Part shown: one piece after another, positions 7,762 through 14,951 of the stretch | How the letters are laid out: the number at the start of each line of letters is the position of its first letter | Numbering within the stretch: the stretch's first letter is position 1 | Made by a program: the position numbers and the translations under genes | The notes under the pieces: generated by a model | What the model was told of the DNA's origin: nothing | Database searches by the model: none | What the model saw: the letters and a program-made list of their open reading frames with translations, nothing else | NCBI GenBank assembly: GCA_018827585.1 | Contig: JAHJXP010000028.1 | Coordinates: 1-34,161 of the forward strand | Direction of reading: 5' to 3' | From: Pseudomonadota bacterium | Lineage (GTDB): Bacteria; Desulfobacterota; Syntrophia; Syntrophales; UBA5619 | Length of the DNA stretch: 34,161 nt

Positions 7762-8060
7762 ACTTGTTGACAGAAAAGGATTTTTCACGCTGCCATCCTC
7801 AGGGGGCGACAATTATTGCCGCCGGTCCTCGCCGCCCCGCAAGAGAACCGACAGGGCGTCATCGATGGAGATCTCCTGATTTCAATGGCTTGCACAAATC
7901 CTGCCTTGCTGGCACAGGAGATGCATTCTTTTCATGGCAAAAGCAACCTGTCGACTGTGGGAACGGGCACGATCAGCCGACAGTAAAACGACCAAAGGGA
8001 AAAGCAAAAGGCTTTCCCACTCCTGAACGCAGGGAGGTTCTCGGAACCTCCCCGTTTTTT
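7762..8060 (+). ncRNA. candidate structured non-coding RNA with its own terminator
   Basis: No convincing protein is encoded on the + strand here, yet the stretch ends in a strong intrinsic terminator (8032-8060) with no upstream + strand gene to terminate. Several self-complementary parts are visible: GGGG..GCGA with TCGC(CG)CCCC (about 7802-7840), ATCTCCTG with CAGGAGAT (about 7870-7924), CTGTCG with CGACAG (about 7949-7985), and GGGAAA(A)GC with GCTTTCCC (7997-8017). A TATAAA at 7752-7757 and a TTGACA at 7733-7738 lie upstream, but their 13-base spacing is too short for a standard promoter. A 6S-like RNA is one possibility because I recall 6S genes near rarA in some lineages; I could not match a consensus. 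It could also be an unrecognised riboregulator. Confidence 0.4.
8032..8060 (+). terminator. rho-independent terminator of the + strand intergenic transcript
   Basis: A perfect 9-bp stem GGGAGGTTC/GAACCTCCC closes a 3-base TCG loop (8032-8040 and 8044-8052), followed by CG and six T residues (8055-8060). Nothing on the + strand other than the intergenic candidate RNA lies upstream. Confidence 0.85.
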
Positions 8061-8211
8061 ATCTCCCCCGTAAGCCGCTGTCTCCCCACTCCCGCCGGCC
8101 GCTTTGCCAACCGAACTTACGCCATTTTCATGCCAGTCGAATGCCGCATGTACGAGAGAATCCTTTTCCGGCATGATCGGAAAGGGGAAAACTTCCCTAT
8201 TTCCGAGCGTC

Positions 8212-9564
8212 TCAGAACTTGTCCTTCTTGGCTGCATTGGCCTCCCTGATCCGTCGCCACTGCTCCAGACGCTCCCCGATGATCTTCTCGTACCCGCGAT
8301 CCGTCGGTCGATAGAAACCGATCCCTTTCGCCCGGAGTTCGTCGGGAAGATATTCCTGCGGCACATAGGCCTCCGCAAAATCATGGGCATAGAGGTACCC
8401 TTTGCCATACTCCAGTTCTTTCATCAGTTTCGTCGGGGCGTTCCGGATATGGAGCGGCACCGGGAGGGTCCCTGTCCTCTCGATTGTCTCCCGTACCTGG
8501 CCGTAGCCGGCATAGAGGGAGTTGCTTTTCGGGGCGGTGGCCAGGTAAACGGCCGCTTGGGCCAGCGCCAGCTCCCCCTCGGGCGAACCGAGGAAGTGGT
8601 AGGCCTGCATGGCGTCGACGGTCACCGTCAAAGCGCGCGGATCGGCGTTTCCAATATCCTCGGAGGCAAAGCGGACCATGCGTCTCGCGATGTAGAGGGG
8701 GTCCTCGCCCGCCATCAGCATCCGGCCGAGCCAGTAGAGGGCCGCGTCGGGGTCGCTCCCCCGGAGACTCTTGTGGAGGGCCGAGATGAGATTGTAGTGC
8801 TCCTCTCCGCTCTTGTCGTACTGGAGCGCCTTTTTCTGGATCGCCTCCTCGACGAAGGTCCGGGTGATCCGCCGGCCCGTCTTACCCGACTTGTCCGCGA
8901 GGGACGCCGCGGCCTCCAGGCTGTTCAGGGCGGAGCGGGCGTCCCCGTCTGCCGACCAGACGATGTGCGCGAGGGCCTCCGGTTCGAGCTCGAGACCGAG
9001 GCCGCCCAGCCCCCTTTCCCTGTCCGCAAGGGCGCGCCGAACGATCTCGGAGAGGTCCTCCTCCGTGAACGGCTTGAGGGTCAGGACCCGCATCCGCGAG
9101 AGGAGGGGCGCGATCACCTCGAATGAGGGGTTTTCTGTCGTGGCGCCGATTAGGGTGATCAGCCCGCTCTCCACATGGGGGAGAAAGGCGTCCTGCTGCG
9201 CCTTGTTGAAGCGGTGGATCTCGTCCACGAAGAGGATCGTCTTGCGCCGCTGGTGACGCCATAACTCGGAGGCCTCATCGACGACGGTCCGGATCTCCTT
9301 CACGCCGGAGAGGACCGCGGAGAAGCTGATGAAGTGCGACTTCGTCTCCTGGGCCATGATCCGGGCGAGCGTCGTCTTTCCCGAGCCGGGCGGCCCCCAG
9401 AAGATGACGGAGAAGAGACGGTCTTCTTCAACGGCCCGCCGGAGGAGGCTCTCCGCGCCGAGGAGGTGATCCTGGCCCACGTATTCGGCAAGGGTCCGGG
9501 GGCGCATCCGGTCGGCGAGCGGCCGGTTGTCGCCCTTCCCATCCTGCTGGTCGAAAAGATCCAT
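8212..9564 (-). CDS. rarA: replication-associated recombination ATPase RarA (MgsA)
   Basis: A 450-residue AAA+ ATPase of the clamp-loader/RuvB-related group that acts at stalled replication forks. Key features are the start RPLADRMRPRTLAEYVGQDHL (family hallmark), Walker A GPPGSGKT (57-64), Walker B with DEIH (114-117), the GATTENPSFEV sensor 1 region (about 140-150), and a C-terminal tetramerisation region with the MVRFASEDIGNADPRAL and YLATAPKSNSLYAGY signatures. Length and motif order match intact RarA proteins. The 87-residue protein gene lies 8 bases upstream on the same strand and is probably in the same transcript. Confidence 0.95.
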   Translation of the reverse strand: MDLFDQQDGKGDNRPLADRMRPRTLAEYVGQDHLLGAESLLRRAVEEDRLFSVIFWGPPGSGKTTLARIMAQETKSHFISFSAVLSGVKEIRTVVDEASELWRHQRRKTILFVDEIHRFNKAQQDAFLPHVESGLITLIGATTENPSFEVIAPLLSRMRVLTLKPFTEEDLSEIVRRALADRERGLGGLGLELEPEALAHIVWSADGDARSALNSLEAAASLADKSGKTGRRITRTFVEEAIQKKALQYDKSGEEHYNLISALHKSLRGSDPDAALYWLGRMLMAGEDPLYIARRMVRFASEDIGNADPRALTVTVDAMQAYHFLGSPEGELALAQAAVYLATAPKSNSLYAGYGQVRETIERTGTLPVPLHIRNAPTKLMKELEYGKGYLYAHDFAEAYVPQEYLPDELRAKGIGFYRPTDRGYEKIIGERLEQWRRIREANAAKKDKF

Positions 9565-9572
9565 TTCAGTCC

Positions 9573-9836
9573 TTATTCTGCATTCCGCCGCCGCTTGGCG
9601 GCCTCGACGAGGTCAAGCAGCGTCGTGATCCGGTCCTGCGGGACCTGGCCGCAGAAGCGCTCCCATACCTCCGGGGTCATGGTTTCCCGCAGGTACGCCT
9701 CCACCGGGAAACCGGCCTCCCAGCACCGGACGACCTGACGGCAGGGGAACTCCCCCGCCTCCCGCTCGCAATAGGAAAAAGTAACCTCCCCACCGAGACG
9801 CGGGCATCTGATTACCAGCTCGCCATACGAGCCCAT
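9573..9836 (-). CDS. small conserved-looking protein with four Cys residues
   Basis: An 87-residue protein of unknown function. Four cysteines occur in its first half (RCPRLGG, SYCERE, FPCRQV, VRCWEAG). This could be a small metal-binding fold. The second half is helical and charged (TPEVWERFCGQVPQDRITTL), ending AKRRRNAE. Codon use matches its neighbours and it is 8 bases upstream of rarA on the same strand, so it is probably a real gene in the rarA transcript. I do not recognise a named family. Confidence 0.65.
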   Translation of the reverse strand: MGSYGELVIRCPRLGGEVTFSYCEREAGEFPCRQVVRCWEAGFPVEAYLRETMTPEVWERFCGQVPQDRITTLLDLVEAAKRRRNAE

Positions 9837-9879
9837 CTTTTGACTCTCTCTTAAAAAGTCGCAAAAGCCTTGTATTTAG

Positions 9880-10012
9880 GACGGCTTCGTAAAAAGTTCC
9901 GCAGGCAAGGCGCGCGAACCCTGAGGAATGAGGCGTACATAGACGTACGCCGCAATGACGAAGGGTGAAGCGCAACGCAGCATCCGGACTTTTTACGAAG
10001 TCGTCATCTTTT
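9880..10012. repeat. ~133-bp palindromic intergenic element (MITE/REP-like)
   Basis: The left end GACGGCTTCGTAAAAAGTTC and right end GGACTTTTTACGAAGTCGTC are near-perfect inverted copies. The interior is also an imperfect palindrome: GAGGAATGAGGCGTAC on the left mirrors GTACGCCGCAATGACGAAGG on the right, around a short centre near 9938. The whole could fold into one long hairpin. I recall similar elements scattered in intergenic regions of Geobacter/Syntrophus-like genomes. No ORF or transposase is inside, so it is a non-autonomous or structural repeat. Confidence 0.75.
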
Positions 10013-10118
10013 CCCCCAAGGCGTTTTAAGCGCCATTTTACCCCCATTCAGCGACGCGATCAAGCGAGGAACTCGGAAAATGGGGGCGCTGTCCTCCCTT
10101 TTGATAAGCGGAAGAACG

Positions 10119-10160
10119 GATTTCGGGGCCGCCCCGGTCGGGGCGGCCCCTATGGAAATC
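10119..10160. terminator. strong hairpin downstream of trpB2
   Basis: GGGGCCGCCCC and GGGGCGGCCCC form a perfect 11-bp stem around GGTC (10125-10150), extended by GATTTC/GAAATC at the outer edges (10119-10124 and 10155-10160). It lies about 75 bases after the trpB2 stop on the minus strand. There is no long T-run, so it is either an imperfect terminator or an mRNA 3'-end stabiliser. Confidence 0.5.
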
Positions 10161-10235
10161 AGGAATTATTATGCGGTGCGTCCCGGTCGCCTCCGTCAGG
10201 AAAACGGAACAAGGCAAACGGGAGCGGGGCAATGA

Positions 10236-11597
10236 CTACGGCTTCGGGAACCCTTCGATCGCCTTGAGCGCCCGCGCGATCTCTTCGTCGGGCAGCTCGT
10301 AGGGAACCAGCTTCCCGGAGAGATACGCGTCGTAGGCCGTCATATCCACCATCCCGTGGCCGCTGAAATTGAAGAGGATGGTCCTCTCTTTCCCCTCCTC
10401 CTTGGCCCGCCGCGCCTCCTCGACGACCGCGGCGATCGCGTGGTTAGTCTCGGGTGCGGGGATGAACCCCTCAGTCCGCGCCCACTTGACGCCGGCCTCG
10501 AAGGTCTCGATCTGGTTGTAGGCCCGCGCCTCGATCAGCCCCTCTTTGACAAGATGGCTGACGATCGGCGCCATCCCGTGGTAGCGGAGCCCCCCCGCGT
10601 GGATCGGCGCCGGCACGTAGTCGTGGCCGAGCGTATACATCGGCAGGAGAGGCGTCTTCTTGGCCAGGTCGCCGAAGTCGTAGGCGAAGGGCCCCCGCGT
10701 CATCGTCGGACAGGAGGAGGGTTCGGCGCCGACGATCTGCACTTTCCGGCCGTGGATCTTGTCCCGGACGAACGGCAGCGAGATGCCGGCGAAATTGCTC
10801 CCGCCGCCGGCGCAGCCGATTACCACGTCGGGATAGACGCCGATCTTTGCCAACTGCTTCTCGGCCTCCAGGCCGATGATCGTCTGGTGCATAAGGACGT
10901 GGTTCAGGACGCTCCCCAGGGAATAGCGGGAGTTCTCCCGGGAGACGGCGTCCTCCACGGCCTCGCTGATCGCGATCCCGAGACTGCCGGGGGAATCGGG
11001 ATGCTCGGCCAGGACCTGGCGGCCCGCCTCGGTCCGGTCGCTGGGGCTGGGGATGCATTCGGCGCCCCAAGTGTTCATCATCATCCGCCGGTAGGGTTTT
11101 TGCTCATAGCTCACCCGGACCATGAAAACGCGGCACTCCAGGCCGAACATCCGGCAGGCCATCGCCAGGGCGCTCCCCCACTGACCGGCGCCGGTTTCTG
11201 TGGAAAGCCGCTTTATACCGAAGACCTTGTTGTAGTACGCTTGAGCAATTGCCGTGTTGGGCTTGTGGGAACCGGCCGGGCTCATCCCCTCGTTCTTGTA
11301 GTAGATCTTTACCGGGGCGTCGAGGAGCTTCTCGAAATTCGCCGCCCGGCACAGAGGGGAAGGACGCCAGATCAGGTATTTCTCGAGGACCTCGCCGGGG
11401 ATGTCGATCCACCGCTCTTGGCTCACCTCCTGCTCGATGAGGTTCATCGGGAAGACCGGGGCCAGATCATCCGGTCCGACCGGCTTCCCCGTCCCGGGAT
11501 GGAGGGGCGGGCTCATAGGTTTCGGCATGTCCGCCTGGATGTTGTACCACTGTTTCGGGATTTCATGATCCGCCAGAACTACCTTTGTTGGTTCCAT
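10236..11597 (-). CDS. trpB: TrpB2-type tryptophan synthase beta subunit
   Basis: This pyridoxal-phosphate enzyme should condense indole with L-serine to make tryptophan. The TrpB2 class is longer than standard TrpB and often works without a neighbouring TrpA. The chosen ATG at 11597 gives 453 residues and has a good AAAGGAG ribosome site; the longer open frame to 11654 runs through a terminator and is rejected. Visible marks are the N-terminal extension (RPSPLCRA about 78-85), the PLP lysine K112 in GSHKPNTA, ETGAGQWGSALA (134-145) and phosphate-binding GGGSN (264-268). No trpA or other trp gene is adjacent. A 5' leader with a Trp-rich peptide and a terminator controls it (see 11636-11855). 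Confidence 0.93.
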   Translation of the reverse strand: MEPTKVVLADHEIPKQWYNIQADMPKPMSPPLHPGTGKPVGPDDLAPVFPMNLIEQEVSQERWIDIPGEVLEKYLIWRPSPLCRAANFEKLLDAPVKIYYKNEGMSPAGSHKPNTAIAQAYYNKVFGIKRLSTETGAGQWGSALAMACRMFGLECRVFMVRVSYEQKPYRRMMMNTWGAECIPSPSDRTEAGRQVLAEHPDSPGSLGIAISEAVEDAVSRENSRYSLGSVLNHVLMHQTIIGLEAEKQLAKIGVYPDVVIGCAGGGSNFAGISLPFVRDKIHGRKVQIVGAEPSSCPTMTRGPFAYDFGDLAKKTPLLPMYTLGHDYVPAPIHAGGLRYHGMAPIVSHLVKEGLIEARAYNQIETFEAGVKWARTEGFIPAPETNHAIAAVVEEARRAKEEGKERTILFNFSGHGMVDMTAYDAYLSGKLVPYELPDEEIARALKAIEGFPKP

Positions 11598-11635
11598 AAT
11601 CCGTCTCCTTTTATTATAGTGAAATGACACCCAAT

Positions 11636-11662
11636 AAAAAAGCCATGGAAACATCCCATGGC
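11636..11662 (-). terminator. trp attenuator terminator
   Basis: On the minus strand GCCATGGGA and TTCCATGGC pair over 9 bp (11662-11654 with 11650-11642) around a 3-base loop, followed by TTTTTT (11641-11636). It sits about 40 bases before the trpB2 start and ~80 bases after the leader-peptide stop, so it terminates inside the leader. An upstream TCCCATG (11689-11683) can pair with CATGGGA (11660-11654) in the 5' arm and would break the terminator, acting as an antiterminator. Confidence 0.85.
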
Positions 11663-11755
11663 ATCATTTGCTTCACCCGAGACATGGGACGGGATCACTC
11701 CTGCCCACGGCCCGTATTACAGAGAGCTACAGGGGGCAGACTTTTTAAGCCTGCC
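11663..11755 (-). promoter_or_regulatory. alternative RNA hairpins of the trp leader
   Basis: A 9-bp stem GGCAGGCTT/AAGTCTGCC (11755-11747 with 11743-11735, one G-U pair) overlaps the last Trp codon and stop of the leader peptide; this is the 1:2 pause hairpin. Its 3' arm contains CTGCCC (11739-11734), which can instead pair with GGGCAG (11706-11701). That gives a competing 2:3 structure when a stalled ribosome covers the first arm. The segment CCCG...CGGG around 11693-11677 can hold the antiterminator sequence TCCCATG in a loop. The pairings are seen; the switching order is inferred. Confidence 0.7.
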
Positions 11756-11795
11756 ACCACCAGAACAATGATATGAATTTTCCACCCGTTTTCAC
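11745..11795 (-). CDS. trpL: trp leader peptide
   Basis: A 17-codon ORF starting GTG at 11795 and ending TAA at 11745. It encodes MKTGGKFISLFWWWQA. Three consecutive TGG codons lie just before the stop (11762-11754). An AGGAG-like ribosome site precedes the GTG by about 10 bases. The Trp codons directly precede the 1:2 hairpin, the arrangement known from enterobacterial trpL. The peptide itself has no function beyond ribosome stalling when charged tRNA-Trp is scarce. The call rests on codon content and placement and is strong. Confidence 0.88.
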   Translation of the reverse strand: MKTGGKFISLFWWWQA

Positions 11796-11821
11796 TGCGC
11801 CGGCTCTCCTGTGTTTTGATT

Positions 11822-11852
11822 TCCCCTAACACAGGGGAAAAAAGGATGTCAA
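11822..11852 (-). promoter_or_regulatory. candidate trp leader promoter with inverted repeat
   Basis: TTGACA (11852-11847) lies upstream of the leader peptide. A perfect 8-bp inverted repeat TTTCCCCT/AGGGGAAA with a 5-base spacer (about 11822-11842) covers the region where the -10 box should be. No good TATAAT match is seen. The repeat could be an operator for a repressor or the end hairpin of the upstream gpsA-like gene. It does not resemble the E. coli TrpR operator. Confidence 0.4.
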
Positions 11853-11859
11853 GAATTTT

Positions 11860-13062
11860 TTACGGCCTGGTGAAAAGGCCGCGCTGGCGACGATACCAGA
11901 GATTCGGGAAGATGCGGTAGATGATGCGCGACGCGGGACCGATATACTCTCTTTCCCGGCGGTCGAACTGCGTCGCCTGGAAGATCTGCTCCCGGATCTC
12001 CTCCCGGCTTCTCGACTCGTTAAAGACCTTGTAGGCGCAGTGAAAGATAGGGCTGTACATGTTCCGCTTCTCAAGGAACTTATGGACGTTCAGGATGGTG
12101 TTCGGACCCTCCGGCTTCCCGTCGATCATCCCCAGGACCTTCAGGTGGGTCTCCAGCGAATTGCCGGTGAACTGTTCGTAGAAGAAGCGGCCGTAGCGGT
12201 GATTTTTGCTTGCATCCGAGGAGAGGGTTACATACATGTCCCCTACCCCGGCCTGGCTCTGGAAGGCCTGAAAACTGCCCCCGAGCAGGCGGGAGAGGGA
12301 CCGCACCTCCACGCCGGATCGGGAGAATATGGTACCCGGGATCGAGTCGCCTAAATCGAGGCGGTCCGCCACCCCCTTGATGTTCGCAACGATGTTCTTC
12401 AGGGCGCCGCAGGCCTCGATCCCGACGCTGTCGAAATTGTAGTAGGAGGTTAGCTCCCGCCGGTTGGAGCCGATGAATTCTCTCCGGATGATCCGGCAGA
12501 TTTGTTTCTGCCCCGCAATGGTCAGGCAAACCGGGTTGCCCAGGGCAATGTCCATGTCGAAGAACGGTCCCCCGATGGAGACGATCCGGTAGCGGTCCTT
12601 TAACCGGGAGAAACGGCTCCGGATGAGCTGGGAGGGCGTGATGAGCTGGTGGGTGATCTCATCCGCGGTCAGCCCCTTGATCGCCGAAATAAAGCAGGTA
12701 TCCGCGCCCTTTCTGTGCAGGATAGGCCCGATGCGGTCCAGAATATCGGGGAGCCGGTCCATCGTTACCGAGAGCAAGATGAAATCGTTGTCCTCCACAA
12801 CCTGCTCCAGGTTGTTCGTCGCATATACCTTCGGAGAGAGCCGGGGGACCTTGTCCATTCCGCCGAGCCGCCGCGAGAGGTCCGCTGTGAGGTGCCGTGG
12901 ATTCAGATGTTCCCGGTTGATCGCCTTGCAGACGTCGCTGTCATGGTAATAGACGTTCACCCTCTTGTTGTCGCGGCCGAACTTGTAGGCAAAGGCCGTC
13001 CCCAGCCTGCCCGGTCCGATGATTGCAATCCTGTCGGTATCCAGAGACGGACCCATCAACAT
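11860..13062 (-). CDS. gpsA: glycerol-3-phosphate dehydrogenase (GpsA-like)
   Basis: A 400-residue NAD(P)-dependent dehydrogenase of the GpsA fold, which reduces dihydroxyacetone phosphate to sn-glycerol 3-phosphate for phospholipid synthesis. It shows an N-terminal Rossmann motif GPGRLG (16-21) in RIAIIGPGRLGTAFA, and the substrate-domain motifs SAIKGL, ALKNIVANIKGVADRL (Lys of the family GALKN motif) and GVGDMYVTLSSDASKNHRYG. It is longer than typical GpsA (about 330-340), with extra C-terminal sequence after the EKRNMYSPIF region. The sequence is divergent, so the exact substrate is less sure than the family. The ATG lies 4 bases after the acyl-CoA dehydrogenase stop, indicating one operon. 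A main-chromosome gpsA may exist elsewhere. Confidence 0.75.
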   Translation of the reverse strand: MLMGPSLDTDRIAIIGPGRLGTAFAYKFGRDNKRVNVYYHDSDVCKAINREHLNPRHLTADLSRRLGGMDKVPRLSPKVYATNNLEQVVEDNDFILLSVTMDRLPDILDRIGPILHRKGADTCFISAIKGLTADEITHQLITPSQLIRSRFSRLKDRYRIVSIGGPFFDMDIALGNPVCLTIAGQKQICRIIRREFIGSNRRELTSYYNFDSVGIEACGALKNIVANIKGVADRLDLGDSIPGTIFSRSGVEVRSLSRLLGGSFQAFQSQAGVGDMYVTLSSDASKNHRYGRFFYEQFTGNSLETHLKVLGMIDGKPEGPNTILNVHKFLEKRNMYSPIFHCAYKVFNESRSREEIREQIFQATQFDRREREYIGPASRIIYRIFPNLWYRRQRGLFTRP

Positions 13063-13066
13063 AAAA

Positions 13067-14206
13067 TCAGTCCTGCATCACTTCTCGGGCGATCACAATC
13101 CGCTGAATCTCGGACGTCCCCTCATAGATCGTGGTGACCCGCGCATCCCGGTAGAGCCGCTCCACCTTGTACTCCTTCATATAGCCGTAACCGCCGTGGA
13201 TCTGTAGGGCGCGGTAGGCAGCGCGGTTGGCCATCTCGGAGGCGAAGAGCTTCGCCATCGACGCCTCCTTCGTAAACGGGATCCCCTGGTCCTTCCGGTC
13301 GGCGGCGGAAAGGGTCAGCCAGCTTGCCGCCTCGATCTCGGCGGCGGTGTCGGCAATCATCCACTGCACCGCCTGGAATGAACTGATATTTTTCCCGAAC
13401 TGCTTGCGCGTCTTGGCATACCGGATCGACTCGTGGAGGCAGGCCCGGGCGATGCCGAGCGACTGAGAGGCGATCCCGATGCGGCCGCTGTCGAGGGCTA
13501 CCATTGCGATCTTGAAGCCTGATCCCTCTTTGCCCAAGAGGTTTTCCTTGGGGATCCGGCAGTCCTCGAAGAGGAGCTCGACGGTATCGGAGGCGCGCAG
13601 GCCCAACTTGTCCTCCCTCCTGCCAATCCTGAATCCCGGCGTCCCCTTCGTGAGGAGGAAGGCGGAAAGGCCGCGGTTGGACTTCTCCGAAACGGTTCTG
13701 GCGATGAGGATGATCACATCGGCGCGGTTGCCGTTGGTGATGAAGAGCTTCGAACCGTTGACCAGGAAGTGGTCGCCACAGTCTTCGGCGCGCGTCGTTA
13801 TGTTGCCCGGATCGGAACCCGCCTCCGATTCCGTCACCGCAAAGGCCCCCAGCATCTCCCCCCCGGCGAGCGGCAACAGGTAGCGTTGTTTCTGCTCCTC
13901 GCTCCCAAACTGGAGGATCGGGTCGGAGGAGAGGTTGTTCACCGACATCGTGACCGCCGTGGAGGCGCAGGCATAAGCGATTTCCTGCAGGGCGAGGGAG
14001 TAGCTCACCGCCCCGACGCCGGCGCCGCCGTACTCGACGGGGACCATCATCCCCATCAGCCCCAGACCGCCCATCTTCCCGATCGCCTTTTCCGGAAAGA
14101 TCTCCTTGCGGTCCCATTCCCCGGCGAAGGGCTCTAACTCCTTTTTTGCGAAGTCCCGCGCCATCAGCCGGATCATCTCCTGCTCCGCGGTCAATTGGAA
14201 AGACAT
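13067..14206 (-). CDS. acyl-CoA dehydrogenase
   Basis: A 379-residue FAD-dependent acyl-CoA dehydrogenase that forms a 2,3-double bond in acyl-CoA substrates and passes electrons to electron-transfer flavoprotein. It has the usual length and signature regions: GAFAVTESEAGSDPGNITTRA (about 123-143), MVALDSGRIGIASQSLGIA, and the C-terminal IYEGTSEIQRIVIAREV with the catalytic base position E362. The substrate (short chain, glutaryl or aromatic-derived) cannot be assigned from sequence alone. It has a strong AAGGAGG ribosome site and starts 11 bases after the XRE-cupin regulator, which probably controls it in response to an acyl or organic acid signal. Confidence 0.94.
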   Translation of the reverse strand: MSFQLTAEQEMIRLMARDFAKKELEPFAGEWDRKEIFPEKAIGKMGGLGLMGMMVPVEYGGAGVGAVSYSLALQEIAYACASTAVTMSVNNLSSDPILQFGSEEQKQRYLLPLAGGEMLGAFAVTESEAGSDPGNITTRAEDCGDHFLVNGSKLFITNGNRADVIILIARTVSEKSNRGLSAFLLTKGTPGFRIGRREDKLGLRASDTVELLFEDCRIPKENLLGKEGSGFKIAMVALDSGRIGIASQSLGIARACLHESIRYAKTRKQFGKNISSFQAVQWMIADTAAEIEAASWLTLSAADRKDQGIPFTKEASMAKLFASEMANRAAYRALQIHGGYGYMKEYKVERLYRDARVTTIYEGTSEIQRIVIAREVMQD

Positions 14207-14217
14207 CTCTGGCCTCC

Positions 14218-14769
14218 TTAAGGCACGTAGACGACAACCAGCAGTTCCGCAGTCTCCCGATTGGGGTTGCTCAGTTTGTGGTGGAGGACGGAATTGAAAT
14301 GGATGCTCTCCCCCTTGCTCAGCTTGGATACGTTATCGCCGATCTGGATTGTGATGCCCCCCTTGAGTACGTAGACGAACTCCTCCCCCTCGTGGTGGTA
14401 CTCCACCCCCTTGTGCTCGGTCAGCGCGTCGACCGTGACCAGATAGCCCCGCAGGTGCTTGTCCGGTCCAGGTTTGCTGAGAGGCGTGTAGGCGTAGGAG
14501 TCAACCCGCTTCTTGTGGCTTTTGGAACGCCTCCTGGTGGCCTGGGCCTGTTGCTCCGCCTCCAACTCATCCACGTTGAGCTTCAAGACCCGGCTGAGCT
14601 GAAGGACAAGCGACACGGGCGGGACCGTCCGGTCCTCCTCGACACCATTGAGGACCTCCGGCAGGTACCCAGTTTCCAGGGCCAAATCCTCAATGCTCAT
14701 CCCCATCTTCTCCCGGCCGGCTTTCATCCTCTGACCGAGGGATATCCTCTCCACTTGCTTTCTGCCCAT
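14218..14769 (-). CDS. XRE-family regulator with C-terminal cupin domain
   Basis: A 183-residue transcription factor. Residues about 11-65 form an HTH_3 domain (LGQRMKAGREKMGMSIEDLA then ETGYLPEVLNGVEED). A basic linker RRRSKSHKK (about 99-107) follows. A cupin_2 barrel covers about 110-183, with metal or ligand residues in HHEGEEFVYVLKGG and a later HHKLSN. This is the PuuR/SutR-like architecture, in which the cupin binds a small ligand. It is the first gene of an operon with the acyl-CoA dehydrogenase and gpsA-like gene, and probably regulates that operon. Confidence 0.9.
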   Translation of the reverse strand: MGRKQVERISLGQRMKAGREKMGMSIEDLALETGYLPEVLNGVEEDRTVPPVSLVLQLSRVLKLNVDELEAEQQAQATRRRSKSHKKRVDSYAYTPLSKPGPDKHLRGYLVTVDALTEHKGVEYHHEGEEFVYVLKGGITIQIGDNVSKLSKGESIHFNSVLHHKLSNPNRETAELLVVVYVP

Positions 14770-14909
14770 CCGATACCTCCTTCCGATTGGTCGCCACAGG
14801 CTTCCGCCGGCTTAACGGCCGCTGCAACGGGCGGAACAATCCCATTAACCTTTAAAAAAGTTTCTCCAAGGAGCCGGGGTCAACCTATACCAAGCGCGCA
14901 TTATTGTAA

Positions 14910-14928
14910 AGCCCCTTGGACGGGGGCT
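14910..14928 (-). terminator. weak hairpin after the Coa1-like gene
   Basis: AGCCCC and GGGGCT pair over 6 bp around CGTCCAA on the minus strand, followed by TTACAATAAT. It lies about 25 bases after the stop of the Coa1-like gene. The stem is short and the T-run broken, so it is only a plausible terminator. Confidence 0.35.
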
Positions 14929-14951
14929 AAGCAACGGGATGCACTGTGATC

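Larger units (their letters stand above)
7191..8211. other. long non-coding stretch between kinase gene and rarA
   Basis: About 1 kb without a convincing protein gene. From left to right it holds the inverted repeat cluster (7268-7399) and a stretch around 7500-7620 with CCGGACGGCC and GAGGAAAGTCC. It then holds AAAAGTTGCAAAAGCCTTG (about 7634-7652), which resembles part of the region beside the 9880-10012 repeat element, and TCGACA-TTTT-TGTCGA, a perfect inverted repeat (7717-7732). The candidate RNA follows (7762-8060). A hairpin GGAAAGGGGAA..TTCCC..TTTCC (8179-8204) lies just after the rarA stop and may end rarA transcription, although no T-run follows. Confidence 0.5.

Noticed and set aside
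7500..7900. Cobalamin or molybdenum cofactor riboswitch upstream of a transport gene
   Set aside because: A GCCACTGG motif recalled the B12 box, but no surrounding consensus and no suitable downstream gene exist.
10356..11627. 423-codon open frame on the + strand
   Set aside because: Antisense shadow of trpB2; no recognisable domains.
11598..11654. Extended N-terminus of TrpB2 (19 extra codons)
   Set aside because: This segment encodes the terminator T-run and leader. A strong ribosome site precedes the ATG at 11597, where the family-like sequence begins.
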